Source: Bacillota bacterium (GTDB lineage Bacteria; Bacillota; Clostridia; Christensenellales; Borkfalkiaceae). From it: DNA of 64,000 nt. A model generated the notes under the pieces. It was not told the DNA's origin. It was given only the letters and a program-made list of their open reading frames with translations, and ran no database searches. Of the stretch, positions 49,895 through 57,257 are shown piece after piece (position 1 is the stretch's first letter; every line of letters starts with the position of its first letter). The translations under genes and the position numbers were made by a program. Where the stretch lies: the NCBI GenBank assembly GCA_003343995.1, contig QAKE01000014.1, positions 1 through 64,000 of the forward strand. The letters are read 5' to 3'.

Positions 49895-50338
49895 ATGGAT
49901 ATTTTGTCGAATTTTGCAGATAAATTAAAAGAATTGATGAATTACAGCGAAATTGCGGAATCCGCGCTTGCCGACCGCGTCGGCATAGACGTTTCACAGA
50001 TCCGCCGCTATCTGAGAAAGGACTGCCTGCCGAGTTTGACCAGCGCGGTGAAGCTTGCGGACTATTTCAAGTGCCCGCTCGACTATCTCTTCGGCAGGGC
50101 GGAGGATTTCACCGAGCAGAACTACCCCGTCTGCCCGCCCTTCGGCGGGCATTTCGCCGCGTTTTTAGAAAAAAACAACTGCACGCGCTACCGCCTTTCG
50201 CGCCAGCTGCGCGGGCTGACGCAGTGCCGCATGCACGCTTGGGTGCACGGCATCAGCACGCCCTCCGTGGAAAACCTGATCCGCATTTCCGATTATTTCA
50301 AATGTTCTTTGGACGAGCTCGTCGGCAGAGAACCGTAA
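49895..50338 (+). CDS. Transcriptional regulator with two XRE domains
   Basis: 147 residues. Two consecutive helix-turn-helix units: residues ~5-70 (ALADRVGIDVSQIRRYLR, ADYFKCPLDYLFGR) and ~78-147 (RLSRQLRGLTQCRMHAW, SDYFKCSLDELVGR). The repeated [AS]DYFKC[PS]LD endings show an internal duplication. AAAGGAG lies upstream of the ATG. Probably a monomer binding two half-sites. Targets unknown; divergent 44-residue gene is a candidate. Confidence 0.85.
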   Translation: MDILSNFADKLKELMNYSEIAESALADRVGIDVSQIRRYLRKDCLPSLTSAVKLADYFKCPLDYLFGRAEDFTEQNYPVCPPFGGHFAAFLEKNNCTRYRLSRQLRGLTQCRMHAWVHGISTPSVENLIRISDYFKCSLDELVGREP

Positions 50339-50349
50339 AACGCAAACCG

Positions 50350-50379
50350 AAAAGCGCCCCCGATCGCGGAGGCGCTTTT
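50350..50379. terminator. Bidirectional terminator
   Basis: AAAAGCGCC / GGCGCTTTT between convergent XRE and pyrophosphatase genes; T-run follows on the plus strand. Confidence 0.75.
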
Positions 50380-50383
50380 CTTT

Positions 50384-50923
50384 TTATTTCAGCAGATCGA
50401 ATAAATTTTCCTGATAACAGCGGATGCATTTTCCGATGATGCGCACCGCCTCGTCGGCGTCCAGCGCGGAATCGACCGCCGTTACCTTGTTTTCCAGCTG
50501 CTTGTACACCGAGAAAAAATGCTGCATTTCGTCGAACACGTGCATCGGCAAATCGTGGATGCTCTTATAATTGTTATACGTGGGATCGGTCAGGGGAATG
50601 GCGATGATCTTTTCGTCCACGCTGCCGTTGTCCTTCATCGTGATCACGCCGATGGGATAGCACTTGACCAGACTCATGGGCAGAAGGCTTTCGCTGCACA
50701 CGATCAAAACGTCCAGCGGATCGCCGTCCTCCGCCAGCGTGTGGGGAATAAACCCGTAATTCGCGGGGTAATGGGTGGACGTGTATAAAATTCTGTCCAG
50801 CATCAAAAGCCCCGTCTTTTTATCCATTTCGTACTTTTGCTTGCTGCCCTTCTGAATTTCCACCACCGCGACGAATTCCTCCGGTGTGATTCTGCTCTTA
50901 TCGATGTCGTGCCAGATATTCAT
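50384..50923 (-). CDS. ppa: Inorganic pyrophosphatase (family I)
   Basis: 179 residues. VVEIQKGSKQKYEMDKKTG (short active-site Lys/Glu region, about 21-39), GFIPHTLAEDGDPLDVLI with the Asp triad, and a later Lys/Tyr pair. It hydrolyses pyrophosphate to drive biosynthesis. AAAGGAG precedes ATG at 50923, which overlaps the aminotransferase stop by four bases. Third gene of an operon with lrp and aminotransferase. Confidence 0.95.
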   Translation of the reverse strand: MNIWHDIDKSRITPEEFVAVVEIQKGSKQKYEMDKKTGLLMLDRILYTSTHYPANYGFIPHTLAEDGDPLDVLIVCSESLLPMSLVKCYPIGVITMKDNGSVDEKIIAIPLTDPTYNNYKSIHDLPMHVFDEMQHFFSVYKQLENKVTAVDSALDADEAVRIIGKCIRCYQENLFDLLK

Positions 50924-52104
50924 TGATTTTCTCCTTTGATCCGTTTTACGAATTTTTTAATTCTCTTCATCGCCTCTACCAGATTTTTCATGGAAGTGGC
51001 ATAAGAACACCGTACGAAATACGCGCCGCTTTCGCCGAAAGCGCTCCCCGGAACGACGGCGACGCGCTCTTCTTCCACCAATTTGTTGGCGAATTCCTCC
51101 CCCGTCATGCGCAGGGAGGCGACGCTCGGCATGATGTAAAACGCGCCCTTCGGCTCGAAACACTTCAGCCCGATTTCGTTGAACGATTTGTATAAAAACC
51201 GGCGGCGCCGGTCGTATTCCTCGCGCATCTCCGCGATGCCCGCAAAATTCTCTTTCGCGCCGTAACGCAAGCCCTCCAGCGCGGCGTACTGGCTCATGAT
51301 GGGGGCGCAGATCGTCGTGTACTGGTGAATTTTAAGGATGTTTTTGAACAGATTTTTTTCCGCGCAGAGATAGCCGATGCGCCAGCCCGTCATGGCGAAC
51401 GACTTGGAAAAGCCGCTGATGAGCACGACGTTTTCGCGCAGTTCTTCAAATTCCGCAATGGAAACGTGGTTGCACCCGTAGGTGAGTTCGGCGTAAATCT
51501 CGTCGGAAATCACCAAAATATCGTGCTTTAATATCACGGGCACGAGCGCTTTTAAGTATTCCCGCTCCATAATGCCGCCCGTGGGGTTGTTGGGATAGGG
51601 AAAAATGAGCGCCTTGGTCTTTTCCGTGATGCGCGCTTCCAGCATTTCGGGCGTTAATTTGAACCCGTTTTCCGCCGAGCACGGCACGGCGACGGGCACG
51701 CCCCCGCACAGCTGCACGCAAGGCGCGTAGGATACGTAGCTGGGATCGGGAATGAGCACCTCGTCCCCGTCGTCCACGACGGCGCGCAGCGTCGCGTCGA
51801 TGGCTTCGCTCGCGCCGATGGTCAGCATGATTTCCCCCGCGTCGTATTTCACCGAAAAACGGCTTTCGAGATAGGCGGAAATCGCCTCGCGCAAATCCGG
51901 CAGACCGACGTTGGAGGTGTAATGGGTGATGCCCTTTTGCAGGCTGGCGACGGCGGCGCTGCGGATTTCCCACGGGGTGACGAAATCGGGATCGCCCACG
52001 CCGAGGGAGATGATATCGCCGCCGGAACCCGCCACAAGATCGAAAAACTTGCGGATGCCCGACGGCTTTATGTTTTTGACTTTATCGGTGACGAAATCTC
52101 TCAT
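50920..52104 (-). CDS. Class I/II PLP-dependent aminotransferase
   Basis: 394 residues of the aspartate-aminotransferase fold I family. PLP Lys in SGFSKSFAMTGWRIGY (about 231-246), PNNPTGG (about 165), and SDEIYAELTYG are conserved. Likely an aromatic or aspartate aminotransferase (PatA/AspC-like); substrate unresolved. Start overlaps the Lrp regulator stop by four bases. Confidence 0.92.
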   Translation of the reverse strand: MRDFVTDKVKNIKPSGIRKFFDLVAGSGGDIISLGVGDPDFVTPWEIRSAAVASLQKGITHYTSNVGLPDLREAISAYLESRFSVKYDAGEIMLTIGASEAIDATLRAVVDDGDEVLIPDPSYVSYAPCVQLCGGVPVAVPCSAENGFKLTPEMLEARITEKTKALIFPYPNNPTGGIMEREYLKALVPVILKHDILVISDEIYAELTYGCNHVSIAEFEELRENVVLISGFSKSFAMTGWRIGYLCAEKNLFKNILKIHQYTTICAPIMSQYAALEGLRYGAKENFAGIAEMREEYDRRRRFLYKSFNEIGLKCFEPKGAFYIMPSVASLRMTGEEFANKLVEEERVAVVPGSAFGESGAYFVRCSYATSMKNLVEAMKRIKKFVKRIKGENQ

Positions 52105-52589
52105 GCGTGAATCAACTGCCTGCCCGTATCGGTTTTATAGGTGATCTGCCCTTCGATTTTATACTTTTTCAAAATGAAGTGCGTGGCGGTGCTCAGCACG
52201 CCCTCCAGCCCCGAAAGCTTTTCCGAAACGAAACGCGCCACGTCCGCGAGGGTTTTGCCCTCCACGAATACGGCGATGTCGTACCCGCCGCTCATCAGAT
52301 ACAGGCTGCGTACTTCCTGAAAGCGGTCTATTTCCTCGGCGATGGCGTCGAACCCCTTCAATTTTTTCGGGGTGACGCGCACCTCGATGAGCGCTTCCAC
52401 CAGATCGGAGGTGATTTTTTCGCTGTCGGTGATGGCGGTGTATTTGACGATAATGCCCGCGTTTTCCATCGCCGCGATCTCCATAGATACGGTTTCCGCG
52501 CTCTCGCCGAGCATCGCCGCGAGTTCTTCCGCCGTGTAACGGGCGTCGTCTTTCAACAGTTTTATCAGTTTTTCCTGCAATTTTTTCAT
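52101..52589 (-). CDS. Lrp/AsnC family regulator
   Basis: 162 residues. Helix-turn-helix (TAEELAAMLGESAETVSMEI, about 19-38) and C-terminal RAM ligand domain with YLMSGGYDIAVFVEG. Lrp proteins sense amino acids; the aminotransferase in the same operon is the probable target. ATG at 52589 with GGGAGGGCA upstream. Confidence 0.93.
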   Translation of the reverse strand: MKKLQEKLIKLLKDDARYTAEELAAMLGESAETVSMEIAAMENAGIIVKYTAITDSEKITSDLVEALIEVRVTPKKLKGFDAIAEEIDRFQEVRSLYLMSGGYDIAVFVEGKTLADVARFVSEKLSGLEGVLSTATHFILKKYKIEGQITYKTDTGRQLIHA

Positions 52590-52615
52590 GCCTTGCCCTC
52601 CCTCTTTATTCCAAT

Positions 52616-52644
52616 ATTTTAACACACTTTGCGCAAAAGTTCAA
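52616..52644 (-). promoter_or_regulatory. Promoter of lrp operon
   Basis: Minus strand TTGAAC (52644-52639), 17-base spacer, TAAAAT (52621-52616). Confidence 0.65.
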
Positions 52645-52682
52645 CTGCTGGCGGAAAATTTCCTTTCTTATTGCCGTTTTTC

Positions 52683-52711
52683 TTGCGCGCGGCGCGCGTT
52701 TATGGTAATAT
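52683..52711 (+). promoter_or_regulatory. Promoter placed for a leaderless transcript
   Basis: TTGCGC (52683-52688), 17-base spacer, TAATAT (52706-52711), six bases, ATG at 52718. No ribosome site. Confidence 0.65.
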
Positions 52712-52717
52712 TATGAT

Positions 52718-52978
52718 ATGATTAAAATGTGGATAAAAACCTTTTCGGAGGGAAAAATCGTAAAACAGGCGGTATACACCGCGGAAGAAAAAATGGATTA
52801 CGCGCGGTTTCACCTGCACGTGTACGAAGCGTGCCGCGCCGTAGACGAGTCCTCCCCCGTCATCGTAAAAACGCACATCTTCAACTACGCGAAATACAAT
52901 TACGTGAAATTTCTGCCGGACGACTTTGTGGAAAGCGTGGATTTCGACAAAATGATCGTGGAAAATATCGCCCGCTGA
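52718..52978 (+). CDS. Hypothetical protein (86 residues)
   Basis: Compact, Lys/Glu and aromatic-rich product starting MIKMWIKTFSEGKI with Tyr/Phe-rich core (HIFNYAKYNYVKFLP). No signal or membrane segment. Predicted leaderless start directly after a -10 box. Followed 56 bases later by a DUF378 membrane protein. Not recognised. Confidence 0.7.
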   Translation: MIKMWIKTFSEGKIVKQAVYTAEEKMDYARFHLHVYEACRAVDESSPVIVKTHIFNYAKYNYVKFLPDDFVESVDFDKMIVENIAR

Positions 52979-53034
52979 AAAAAGGTATAAAACGCCTCCG
53001 AAACAGCCAAAATAATATTCAGGAGGTACCAAAC

Positions 53035-53247
53035 ATGAAAATTACTACCGTAATCGCGTTTATTTTGACGCTGATCGGCGCGTTGAACTGGCTTTTGGTC
53101 GGCGTTTTTGCCTTCGACCTCGTCGCTTGGATTTTCGGTGCGATGAGCGTGGGCGCGCGCATCGTCTACACCCTCGTGGGCGTGGGCGGCATCTGGATGC
53201 TTTTCTACTGGGCGCTTTACCGCCCGATGGTGCGCGCCAGAGCGTAA
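53035..53247 (+). CDS. DUF378 family membrane protein
   Basis: 70 residues with two membrane helices (about 5-25 and 42-62); the LTLIGALNWLLVGVFAFDLV block is the DUF378 signature. Function unknown in the family. ATG at 53035 behind AGGAGG. The open frame starting at 52729 is a shadow before this point. Confidence 0.88.
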   Translation: MKITTVIAFILTLIGALNWLLVGVFAFDLVAWIFGAMSVGARIVYTLVGVGGIWMLFYWALYRPMVRARA

Positions 53248-53257
53248 ACAAAAAAAT

Positions 53258-53290
53258 ATCCCCGCGTTGAACGCGGGGATTATTTTTTTA
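53258..53290. terminator. Bidirectional terminator
   Basis: Stem ATCCCCGCGTT / AACGCGGGGAT with flanking A and T runs, between convergent DUF378 and lipoprotein genes; it overlaps the latter's stop. Confidence 0.8.
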
Positions 53291-53428
53291 CTTATTGTCG
53301 CCCCAATAATCGGAATCGTCCCAAGGGTTGCTTCCGTCCGGCTTTTCTTCCTCGTACGGCACGCATCCCGCCGCAAAGAAGGTGAACACGCACACGAGCA
53401 ATATCGCAAATACTCTTTTGATTTTCAT
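53288..53428 (-). CDS. Small lipoprotein with acidic Trp-containing tail
   Basis: 46 residues from ATG at 53428 behind AGAGGAA. Signal peptide (MKIKRVFAILLVCVFTFFAAGC) is a typical lipobox segment with Cys at 22 (FAAGC); only 24 residues remain after the lipidated Cys, rich in Asp, Glu, Pro and Trp (ending DYWGDNK). It should sit on the outer face of the membrane. Unknown role. The upstream region holds two 18-base direct repeats. Confidence 0.75.
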   Translation of the reverse strand: MKIKRVFAILLVCVFTFFAAGCVPYEEEKPDGSNPWDDSDYWGDNK

Positions 53429-53451
53429 GACGTATTTCCTCTGTTTACAAA

Positions 53452-53562
53452 TAAAGCGTACAATTACTGAATAGAAAAATGTACTCGTTTTCGCGCCGGA
53501 TTCCATGGAATTGCGGCGCGTAATCACGTAACGACGAATTCAATTAAAGTACACAATTACTG
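53452..53562 (-). repeat. Pair of 18-base direct repeats
   Basis: TAAAGCGTACAATTACTG (53452-53469) and TAAAGTACACAATTACTG (53545-53562), 15 of 18 matching and 93 bases apart. They lie upstream of the small lipoprotein gene and are candidate regulator sites. Confidence 0.55.
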
Positions 53563-53624
53563 TGATTATTATATACGATTGGTTATTTGAATGTCAAGTT
53601 ATTTTGCCCGAAAAATTTAATTTC

Positions 53625-54164
53625 TTATTTTACGCGCGTTTCCTGCGGACTGACGTCGCCGAGCAGGGCAGGATATTTTTCCTTCGCCTTCCGCATGGAA
53701 AGATACAGCGGTATGCCCAGCAGATAAACGGCGACGCTTTGCGATAAAAGCAAAAAACCGACCTGCGCCAGATACGCGTACTCCAGCGCGCCGTACGCCC
53801 ATATCCAGATGAGGGGCAGTAAAAACGCGTTGAGCGCCACGGGAAAAATCCCCCCGACGAGCGCTTTCGCCCACTTGTTTTTCAAAACCTTTCCGCTCGC
53901 CCACGTGAGCGCTGCGGCGAGCAGCGATACGAGCGCGCCGAACACGATGTCCTGCACCGCCGCCCCCGCGACGAGGTTGGCGATAAGACAGCCGACAAAG
54001 AGCGCCGGCACGCTTTCCGCAAACAGCAGCGGCAGCACGGAGAGCGCCTCGCCGGGGCGGAATTGTATCGCGCCGCTGGCAACAGGCAGCACGATAAAGG
54101 TGAGCACTACGTACAGAGCGGCGATTACGCCCGCACGCGTCAGCATTTTGGTCGATTTGTTCAT
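53625..54164 (-). CDS. queT: Queuosine precursor ECF S component QueT
   Basis: 179 residues with about five or six membrane helices. IQFRPGEALSVLPLLF is the QueT signature (about 33-48). It imports a queuine/preQ1-type precursor with a shared ECF module. A preQ1-I-like riboswitch lies directly upstream (54173-54212), which supports the substrate. Confidence 0.93.
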   Translation of the reverse strand: MNKSTKMLTRAGVIAALYVVLTFIVLPVASGAIQFRPGEALSVLPLLFAESVPALFVGCLIANLVAGAAVQDIVFGALVSLLAAALTWASGKVLKNKWAKALVGGIFPVALNAFLLPLIWIWAYGALEYAYLAQVGFLLLSQSVAVYLLGIPLYLSMRKAKEKYPALLGDVSPQETRVK

Positions 54165-54172
54165 TTAATTGT

Positions 54173-54212
54173 ACCTCGGTTGTTTTATAGAAGTGTTTTC
54201 CGAAAACCTTCG
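54173..54212 (-). ncRNA. Probable preQ1-I riboswitch
   Basis: Minus strand: stem GAAG / CTTC around a loop ending in CA, followed by an A-rich tail ATAAAACAACCGAGG. Loop UCGG can pair with tail CCGA to form the pseudoknot, which would hide GAGG, the queT ribosome site. Layout matches the short preQ1-I aptamer, although sequence is diverged. Location before queT is the strongest evidence. Confidence 0.68.
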
Positions 54213-54249
54213 CCCTGCATTTTAGCACATTCCCGCGGTTTTTGCAACT

Positions 54250-54287
54250 AAATGAAACGGGCTTTGCGGAATTTACCGCAAAGCCCG
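54250..54287 (-). terminator. Terminator after coat protein pair
   Basis: Stem CGGGCTTTGCGG / CCGCAAAGCCCG followed by GTTTCATTTAG on the minus strand. Confidence 0.7.
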
Positions 54288-54294
54288 CGTCGAT

Positions 54295-54582
54295 TTAACT
54301 GAGTTGCTTGAGCATTTCCGAAAAGGTCTGCTTGCTTTCGTCGGTAGCGCCTTTCGGGGCGGGTTTCGTTTCGTAAAGCCCCTGCTTGCTCATGGCGGAG
54401 AACACCGCGAACTGATCGGCGACGGCGCCGTCGAAATTGCTCTTCACCGTGCTGCGGAAGCTGCGCCCCGCGCCCTCGGTGATCGCCTGCGCGTAAATTT
54501 TAACGAGCTCTTTTTCCGACATCAGAATGTCGGTGAGCGTATCTTTTTCGTTGAGCGTGATTTTGGATTTATAGTTTTCCAT
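54295..54582 (-). CDS. CotF-like spore coat protein
   Basis: 95 residues. LNEKDTLTDILMSEKELVKIY near 10-30 and the helical remainder resemble spore coat CotF-domain proteins, ending in an acidic/Lys-rich tail. It presumably becomes part of the spore coat. AAGGAGG before ATG at 54582; it follows the shorter coat gene by ten bases. Confidence 0.75.
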   Translation of the reverse strand: MENYKSKITLNEKDTLTDILMSEKELVKIYAQAITEGAGRSFRSTVKSNFDGAVADQFAVFSAMSKQGLYETKPAPKGATDESKQTFSEMLKQLS

Positions 54583-54592
54583 AGCGTCCTCC

Positions 54593-54775
54593 TTATAACA
54601 GATTGAGCAGCGCGGTAAAGCGCTTTTCGTGGTTATCCGCGATCTTTTCCATCGTTTCCGCCAACGCCTTGTCGGTCAGCGTTCTCGAATAAAGGCGCGC
54701 CTTTTTGCACGCCTGCCCTTCGTAGGTGAGCAAATCGGAAATGTAGCTCGCCTCTTTCTGCGTTAAACTGTTCAT
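54593..54775 (-). CDS. Small CotF-like coat protein
   Basis: 60 residues: LTQKEASYISDLLTYEGQACKK is the start of the CotF/ferritin-like coat helix seen in Clostridia spore proteins, with one Cys. Together with the following 95-residue gene it makes a two-gene coat unit. Strong AAAGGAG. Tandem repeats lie just upstream. Confidence 0.78.
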   Translation of the reverse strand: MNSLTQKEASYISDLLTYEGQACKKARLYSRTLTDKALAETMEKIADNHEKRFTALLNLL

Positions 54776-54826
54776 GTTTTTTTACTCCTTTTAACGTCGT
54801 TACCATAATGCTTTCCGCGTCTGAAA

Positions 54827-54958
54827 TTTTTATACGCCTTTTTGCAAAATGCGCCTATATTTTTATACGCGTTTTTTGCAAAATGCTCCTAAATTCTTAT
54901 ACGCGTTTTTTGCAAAATGCGCCTAAATTCTTATACGCGTTTTTTGCAAAATTCGGCA
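54827..54958. repeat. Four tandem repeats of 33-34 bp
   Basis: TATACGC starts at 54831, 54864, 54898 and 54932 (spacing 33, 34, 34). The common unit reads TATACGCG-TTTTTTGCAAAATGCGCCTAAATTCT, broken here only to name it; last copy is truncated. Between divergent coat-protein and 55071 genes. Confidence 0.9.
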
Positions 54959-54964
54959 AAATCG

Positions 54965-55037
54965 AAATCGTACGACAAAATTGTAAAATTTTTCTAAAAA
55001 AATTCCGACTATTTCAGTCTGTGCGGTCGTACGATTT
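54965..55037. repeat. Perfect 12-bp inverted repeat
   Basis: AAATCGTACGAC (54965-54976) and GTCGTACGATTT (55026-55037), 49-base spacer. Each arm contains the palindrome TCGTACGA. The right arm ends six bases before a TATAAT box, a classical operator location. Confidence 0.75.
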
Positions 55038-55043
55038 ATGCGT

Positions 55044-55049
55044 TATAAT
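55044..55049 (+). promoter_or_regulatory. -10 box of 55071 gene
   Basis: Perfect TATAAT; the -35 region (around 55021-55027) is poor, consistent with an activated promoter and with the inverted-repeat arm lying there. Confidence 0.55.
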
Positions 55050-55070
55050 ATAAAAAACAGCAAAAGAACT

Positions 55071-55448
55071 ATGGAAAAGTTATACCAAGCAGAGAAAATC
55101 ATCAAAAACGCAGGCATCAGCGCCCCCGAAGACGATTATCCCGCATACGTCGCCGTTCAGAAATCTTACCTTTACTGGCTGGTGCACGATAAGAACAAAC
55201 GAGACCGACGCGCTCCGATGTTTAAAAACATGTTCATGGTTCCCGCAAATTTCGATTTACCCGATCATCGGTTAAAGAACATCGTTTATTTTTGCGAAAA
55301 AACCATCACGCGCTACCGCAGGGAATATCTCGCCATGTTTTACGAAGATTACGAGTATCTAAAAACCCTGCCGCAAGAAGAGCTGGAAATCGTTTGCAAA
55401 GCGTTGAAAACGATGATACAGGAACACGACTTACCCGAAAACGCGTAA
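55071..55448 (+). CDS. Hypothetical protein (125 residues)
   Basis: Start at 55071 is preferred over 55038 because TATAAT lies between them. Helical, charged product with a Lys/Arg-rich middle (HDKNKRDRRAPMF) and aromatic-rich segment (YRREYLAMFYEDYEYL). No signal or membrane segment; no clear ribosome site. Not recognised. AT content is higher than in neighbouring genes. Its control region carries tandem and inverted repeats, which may point to special regulation. Confidence 0.7.
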   Translation: MEKLYQAEKIIKNAGISAPEDDYPAYVAVQKSYLYWLVHDKNKRDRRAPMFKNMFMVPANFDLPDHRLKNIVYFCEKTITRYRREYLAMFYEDYEYLKTLPQEELEIVCKALKTMIQEHDLPENA

Positions 55449-55456
55449 ATCCGCGC

Positions 55457-55488
55457 AAAAAAACAGCCCCGATTTTCATCGGGGCTTT
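55457..55488. terminator. Bidirectional terminator
   Basis: Stem AGCCCCGA / TCGGGGCT; strong T-run on the minus strand for the alcohol dehydrogenase gene. Confidence 0.8.
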
Positions 55489-55501
55489 CGGCGTTTGCCG
55501 A

Positions 55502-56668
55502 TTATAAACTTTGTTTCAACACCGCCAGAATGTCCGCGCGGTCGAGCACCTTGTACCCGCCGTCCATCACGAGCGTGCTCTCGGCAATCGCGGGCAGCAT
55601 CTCCTCCGTTACGCCGAGCTCGTTTAAATGCATCGCAAGTCCGAGGCCGCGCATCCAGCTTTCCATGCGGCAAAGCCCCTCCTCCGCGATCTCCCCGTCG
55701 GTTTTCCCCTCCGGAGAAACGCCCCACACGTTGACGGCGTAACGCCTGAACTTCTCCGTGCCGTAAGCGAGGATATAGCGGTAATACGCCATGGAAACGG
55801 CGGAAAGCGTCATGCCGTGGGTGGCGTCGGTGTGCGCGCCCACCGCCTGACCGAGCATGTGCACCTCCCAGTCGGTGGATTTGCCCTTCGCCACGAGGGT
55901 GTTGAGCGCCCAAGTCGCCGTCCACATGATGTTGCTGCGCGCCTCGTAATTCAGCGGATCGACGGCGGCGACGTTTGCACTATGGATGAGCGAACGCAAG
56001 AGCCCCTCCGAAATATAGTCGGAAGTGTTGTCGTCCGCGCCCGAAAAATACTGTTCCAGAATGTGCGACATGATGTCGTAAATTCCCGCGATCATCTGGT
56101 ATTTCGGCAAGGTAAAGGTGAACTCCGGATTGAGCACCGAAAACCTCGGGAACACCTCTTCCCCGAACACGTGCCCTATCTTCAGCTTTTCGGCGCGGTT
56201 GGTGATCACCGAGCCGCCGTTCATTTCGCTGCCCGTGCCCACCATCGTGAGCACGCATCCCACGGGAATGATTTCGCAGTCGGGCTCCTCGAAACGGACA
56301 AAGTATTTCTGCCACGGATCGCCCTTGCAGTGCGCCGAAACGGATACCGCCTTCGCGTAATCGCACACCGAACCGCCGCCCACCGCCAAAATGAGGTCGG
56401 CTTTCGCCTTTCTCGCACGCTCGCAGCCCTCGTAAAGCTTTTCCGTCGTCGGATTGGGCATCACGCCGCCGTCCTCGTAAACGTCTTTCCCCGCCGCCTT
56501 CAGCGCGGCGACCACCTTGTCGTAAATTCCGTTTTTCTTAATCGAGCCGCCGCCGTACACCAGCAGCACGTTTTTACCGTACTTTTCCAACTCCCCGCCC
56601 AGATGCAAAAGAGCGTCCTTTCCGAAATACAGCCTCGTCGGGTTGCCGTAAGTGAAATTACCAAGCAT
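55502..56668 (-). CDS. Iron-containing alcohol dehydrogenase (YqhD/BDH type)
   Basis: 388 residues. Family III alcohol dehydrogenase: GGGS loops (VYGGGSIKKNG, VGGGSVCDYAK), TGSEMNGGSV, and metal ligands in GIYDIMSHILEQ (Asp/His) and HTDATHG (His pair). YqhD-type enzymes reduce aldehydes with NADPH. Third gene of a TetR-flavodoxin-ADH operon; 14 bases after the FMN protein. Likely detoxifies aldehydes. Confidence 0.93.
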   Translation of the reverse strand: MLGNFTYGNPTRLYFGKDALLHLGGELEKYGKNVLLVYGGGSIKKNGIYDKVVAALKAAGKDVYEDGGVMPNPTTEKLYEGCERARKAKADLILAVGGGSVCDYAKAVSVSAHCKGDPWQKYFVRFEEPDCEIIPVGCVLTMVGTGSEMNGGSVITNRAEKLKIGHVFGEEVFPRFSVLNPEFTFTLPKYQMIAGIYDIMSHILEQYFSGADDNTSDYISEGLLRSLIHSANVAAVDPLNYEARSNIMWTATWALNTLVAKGKSTDWEVHMLGQAVGAHTDATHGMTLSAVSMAYYRYILAYGTEKFRRYAVNVWGVSPEGKTDGEIAEEGLCRMESWMRGLGLAMHLNELGVTEEMLPAIAESTLVMDGGYKVLDRADILAVLKQSL

Positions 56669-56682
56669 ATTCTTTCCTCCGT

Positions 56683-57222
56683 TTATAAATTTTTGCCCAT
56701 GGCGTACGCCTCCGCCGGCGCGGGCGTGTTTTTTATTTCGCCTTTCTCGTTCGCCCCCGTGCCGTACACCACGCCGGCAAGGGTAACGCCGTCGAAACAG
56801 TCGATCCAGCCCTGAACGTCCTTTATGCTGCCGTCCATGGCGGCGCGGTCGTCCTCCGCGGAGGTTGCGAGCAGATACACCTTTTTAAATCGGTTATTCC
56901 TGCCGTACAGCGGATTGAGCCTGTCGAGAAAGGTTTTGAGCTGTCCGCACACCGCGTAATAATATACGGGGGTGGCAAATACCAGCGCGTCGGCGTTCTG
57001 CACGTCGCCGTAAAGGGCGTTCATGCCGTCTTTCAGCGCGCAGCCGTCGTAATTCTGACAGTAAAAACAGCCCGTGCAGAATTTGAGCTCGAGCTCCCGC
57101 ACGTCGATTTTGCGAACGGTATGCCCCGCGTCGCGCGCGCCCCGCGCAAATTCCTCCGCGAGAATGTCCGAATTGCCGTTTTTCCGCGGCGACGACGATA
57201 CGATCACTACTTTTTTACGCAT
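56683..57222 (-). CDS. NADPH-dependent FMN reductase/iron-sulfur flavoprotein-like
   Basis: 179 residues of flavodoxin fold. FMN loop SSPRKNGNSD (about 8-17) and compact Cys motif FCTGCFYCQNYDGC (C-x2-C-x2-C-x5-C, about 52-65) as in iron-sulfur flavoproteins. It likely reduces quinones, nitro compounds or O2. Between a TetR regulator (35 bases) and YqhD-type dehydrogenase. Confidence 0.88.
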   Translation of the reverse strand: MRKKVVIVSSSPRKNGNSDILAEEFARGARDAGHTVRKIDVRELELKFCTGCFYCQNYDGCALKDGMNALYGDVQNADALVFATPVYYYAVCGQLKTFLDRLNPLYGRNNRFKKVYLLATSAEDDRAAMDGSIKDVQGWIDCFDGVTLAGVVYGTGANEKGEIKNTPAPAEAYAMGKNL

Positions 57223-57257
57223 CTTTTCTTCTCCTTTTTTTGTTTATCGAACGACGC

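Noticed and set aside
52729..53034. N-terminal part of a 172-residue protein fused to DUF378
   Set aside because: Region is an Arg-rich shadow of the 86-residue gene; the DUF378 gene has its own AGGAGG and ATG at 53035.
54827..54958. CRISPR array
   Set aside because: Repeats are directly adjacent (33-34-bp period) without unique spacers and no cas genes are near.
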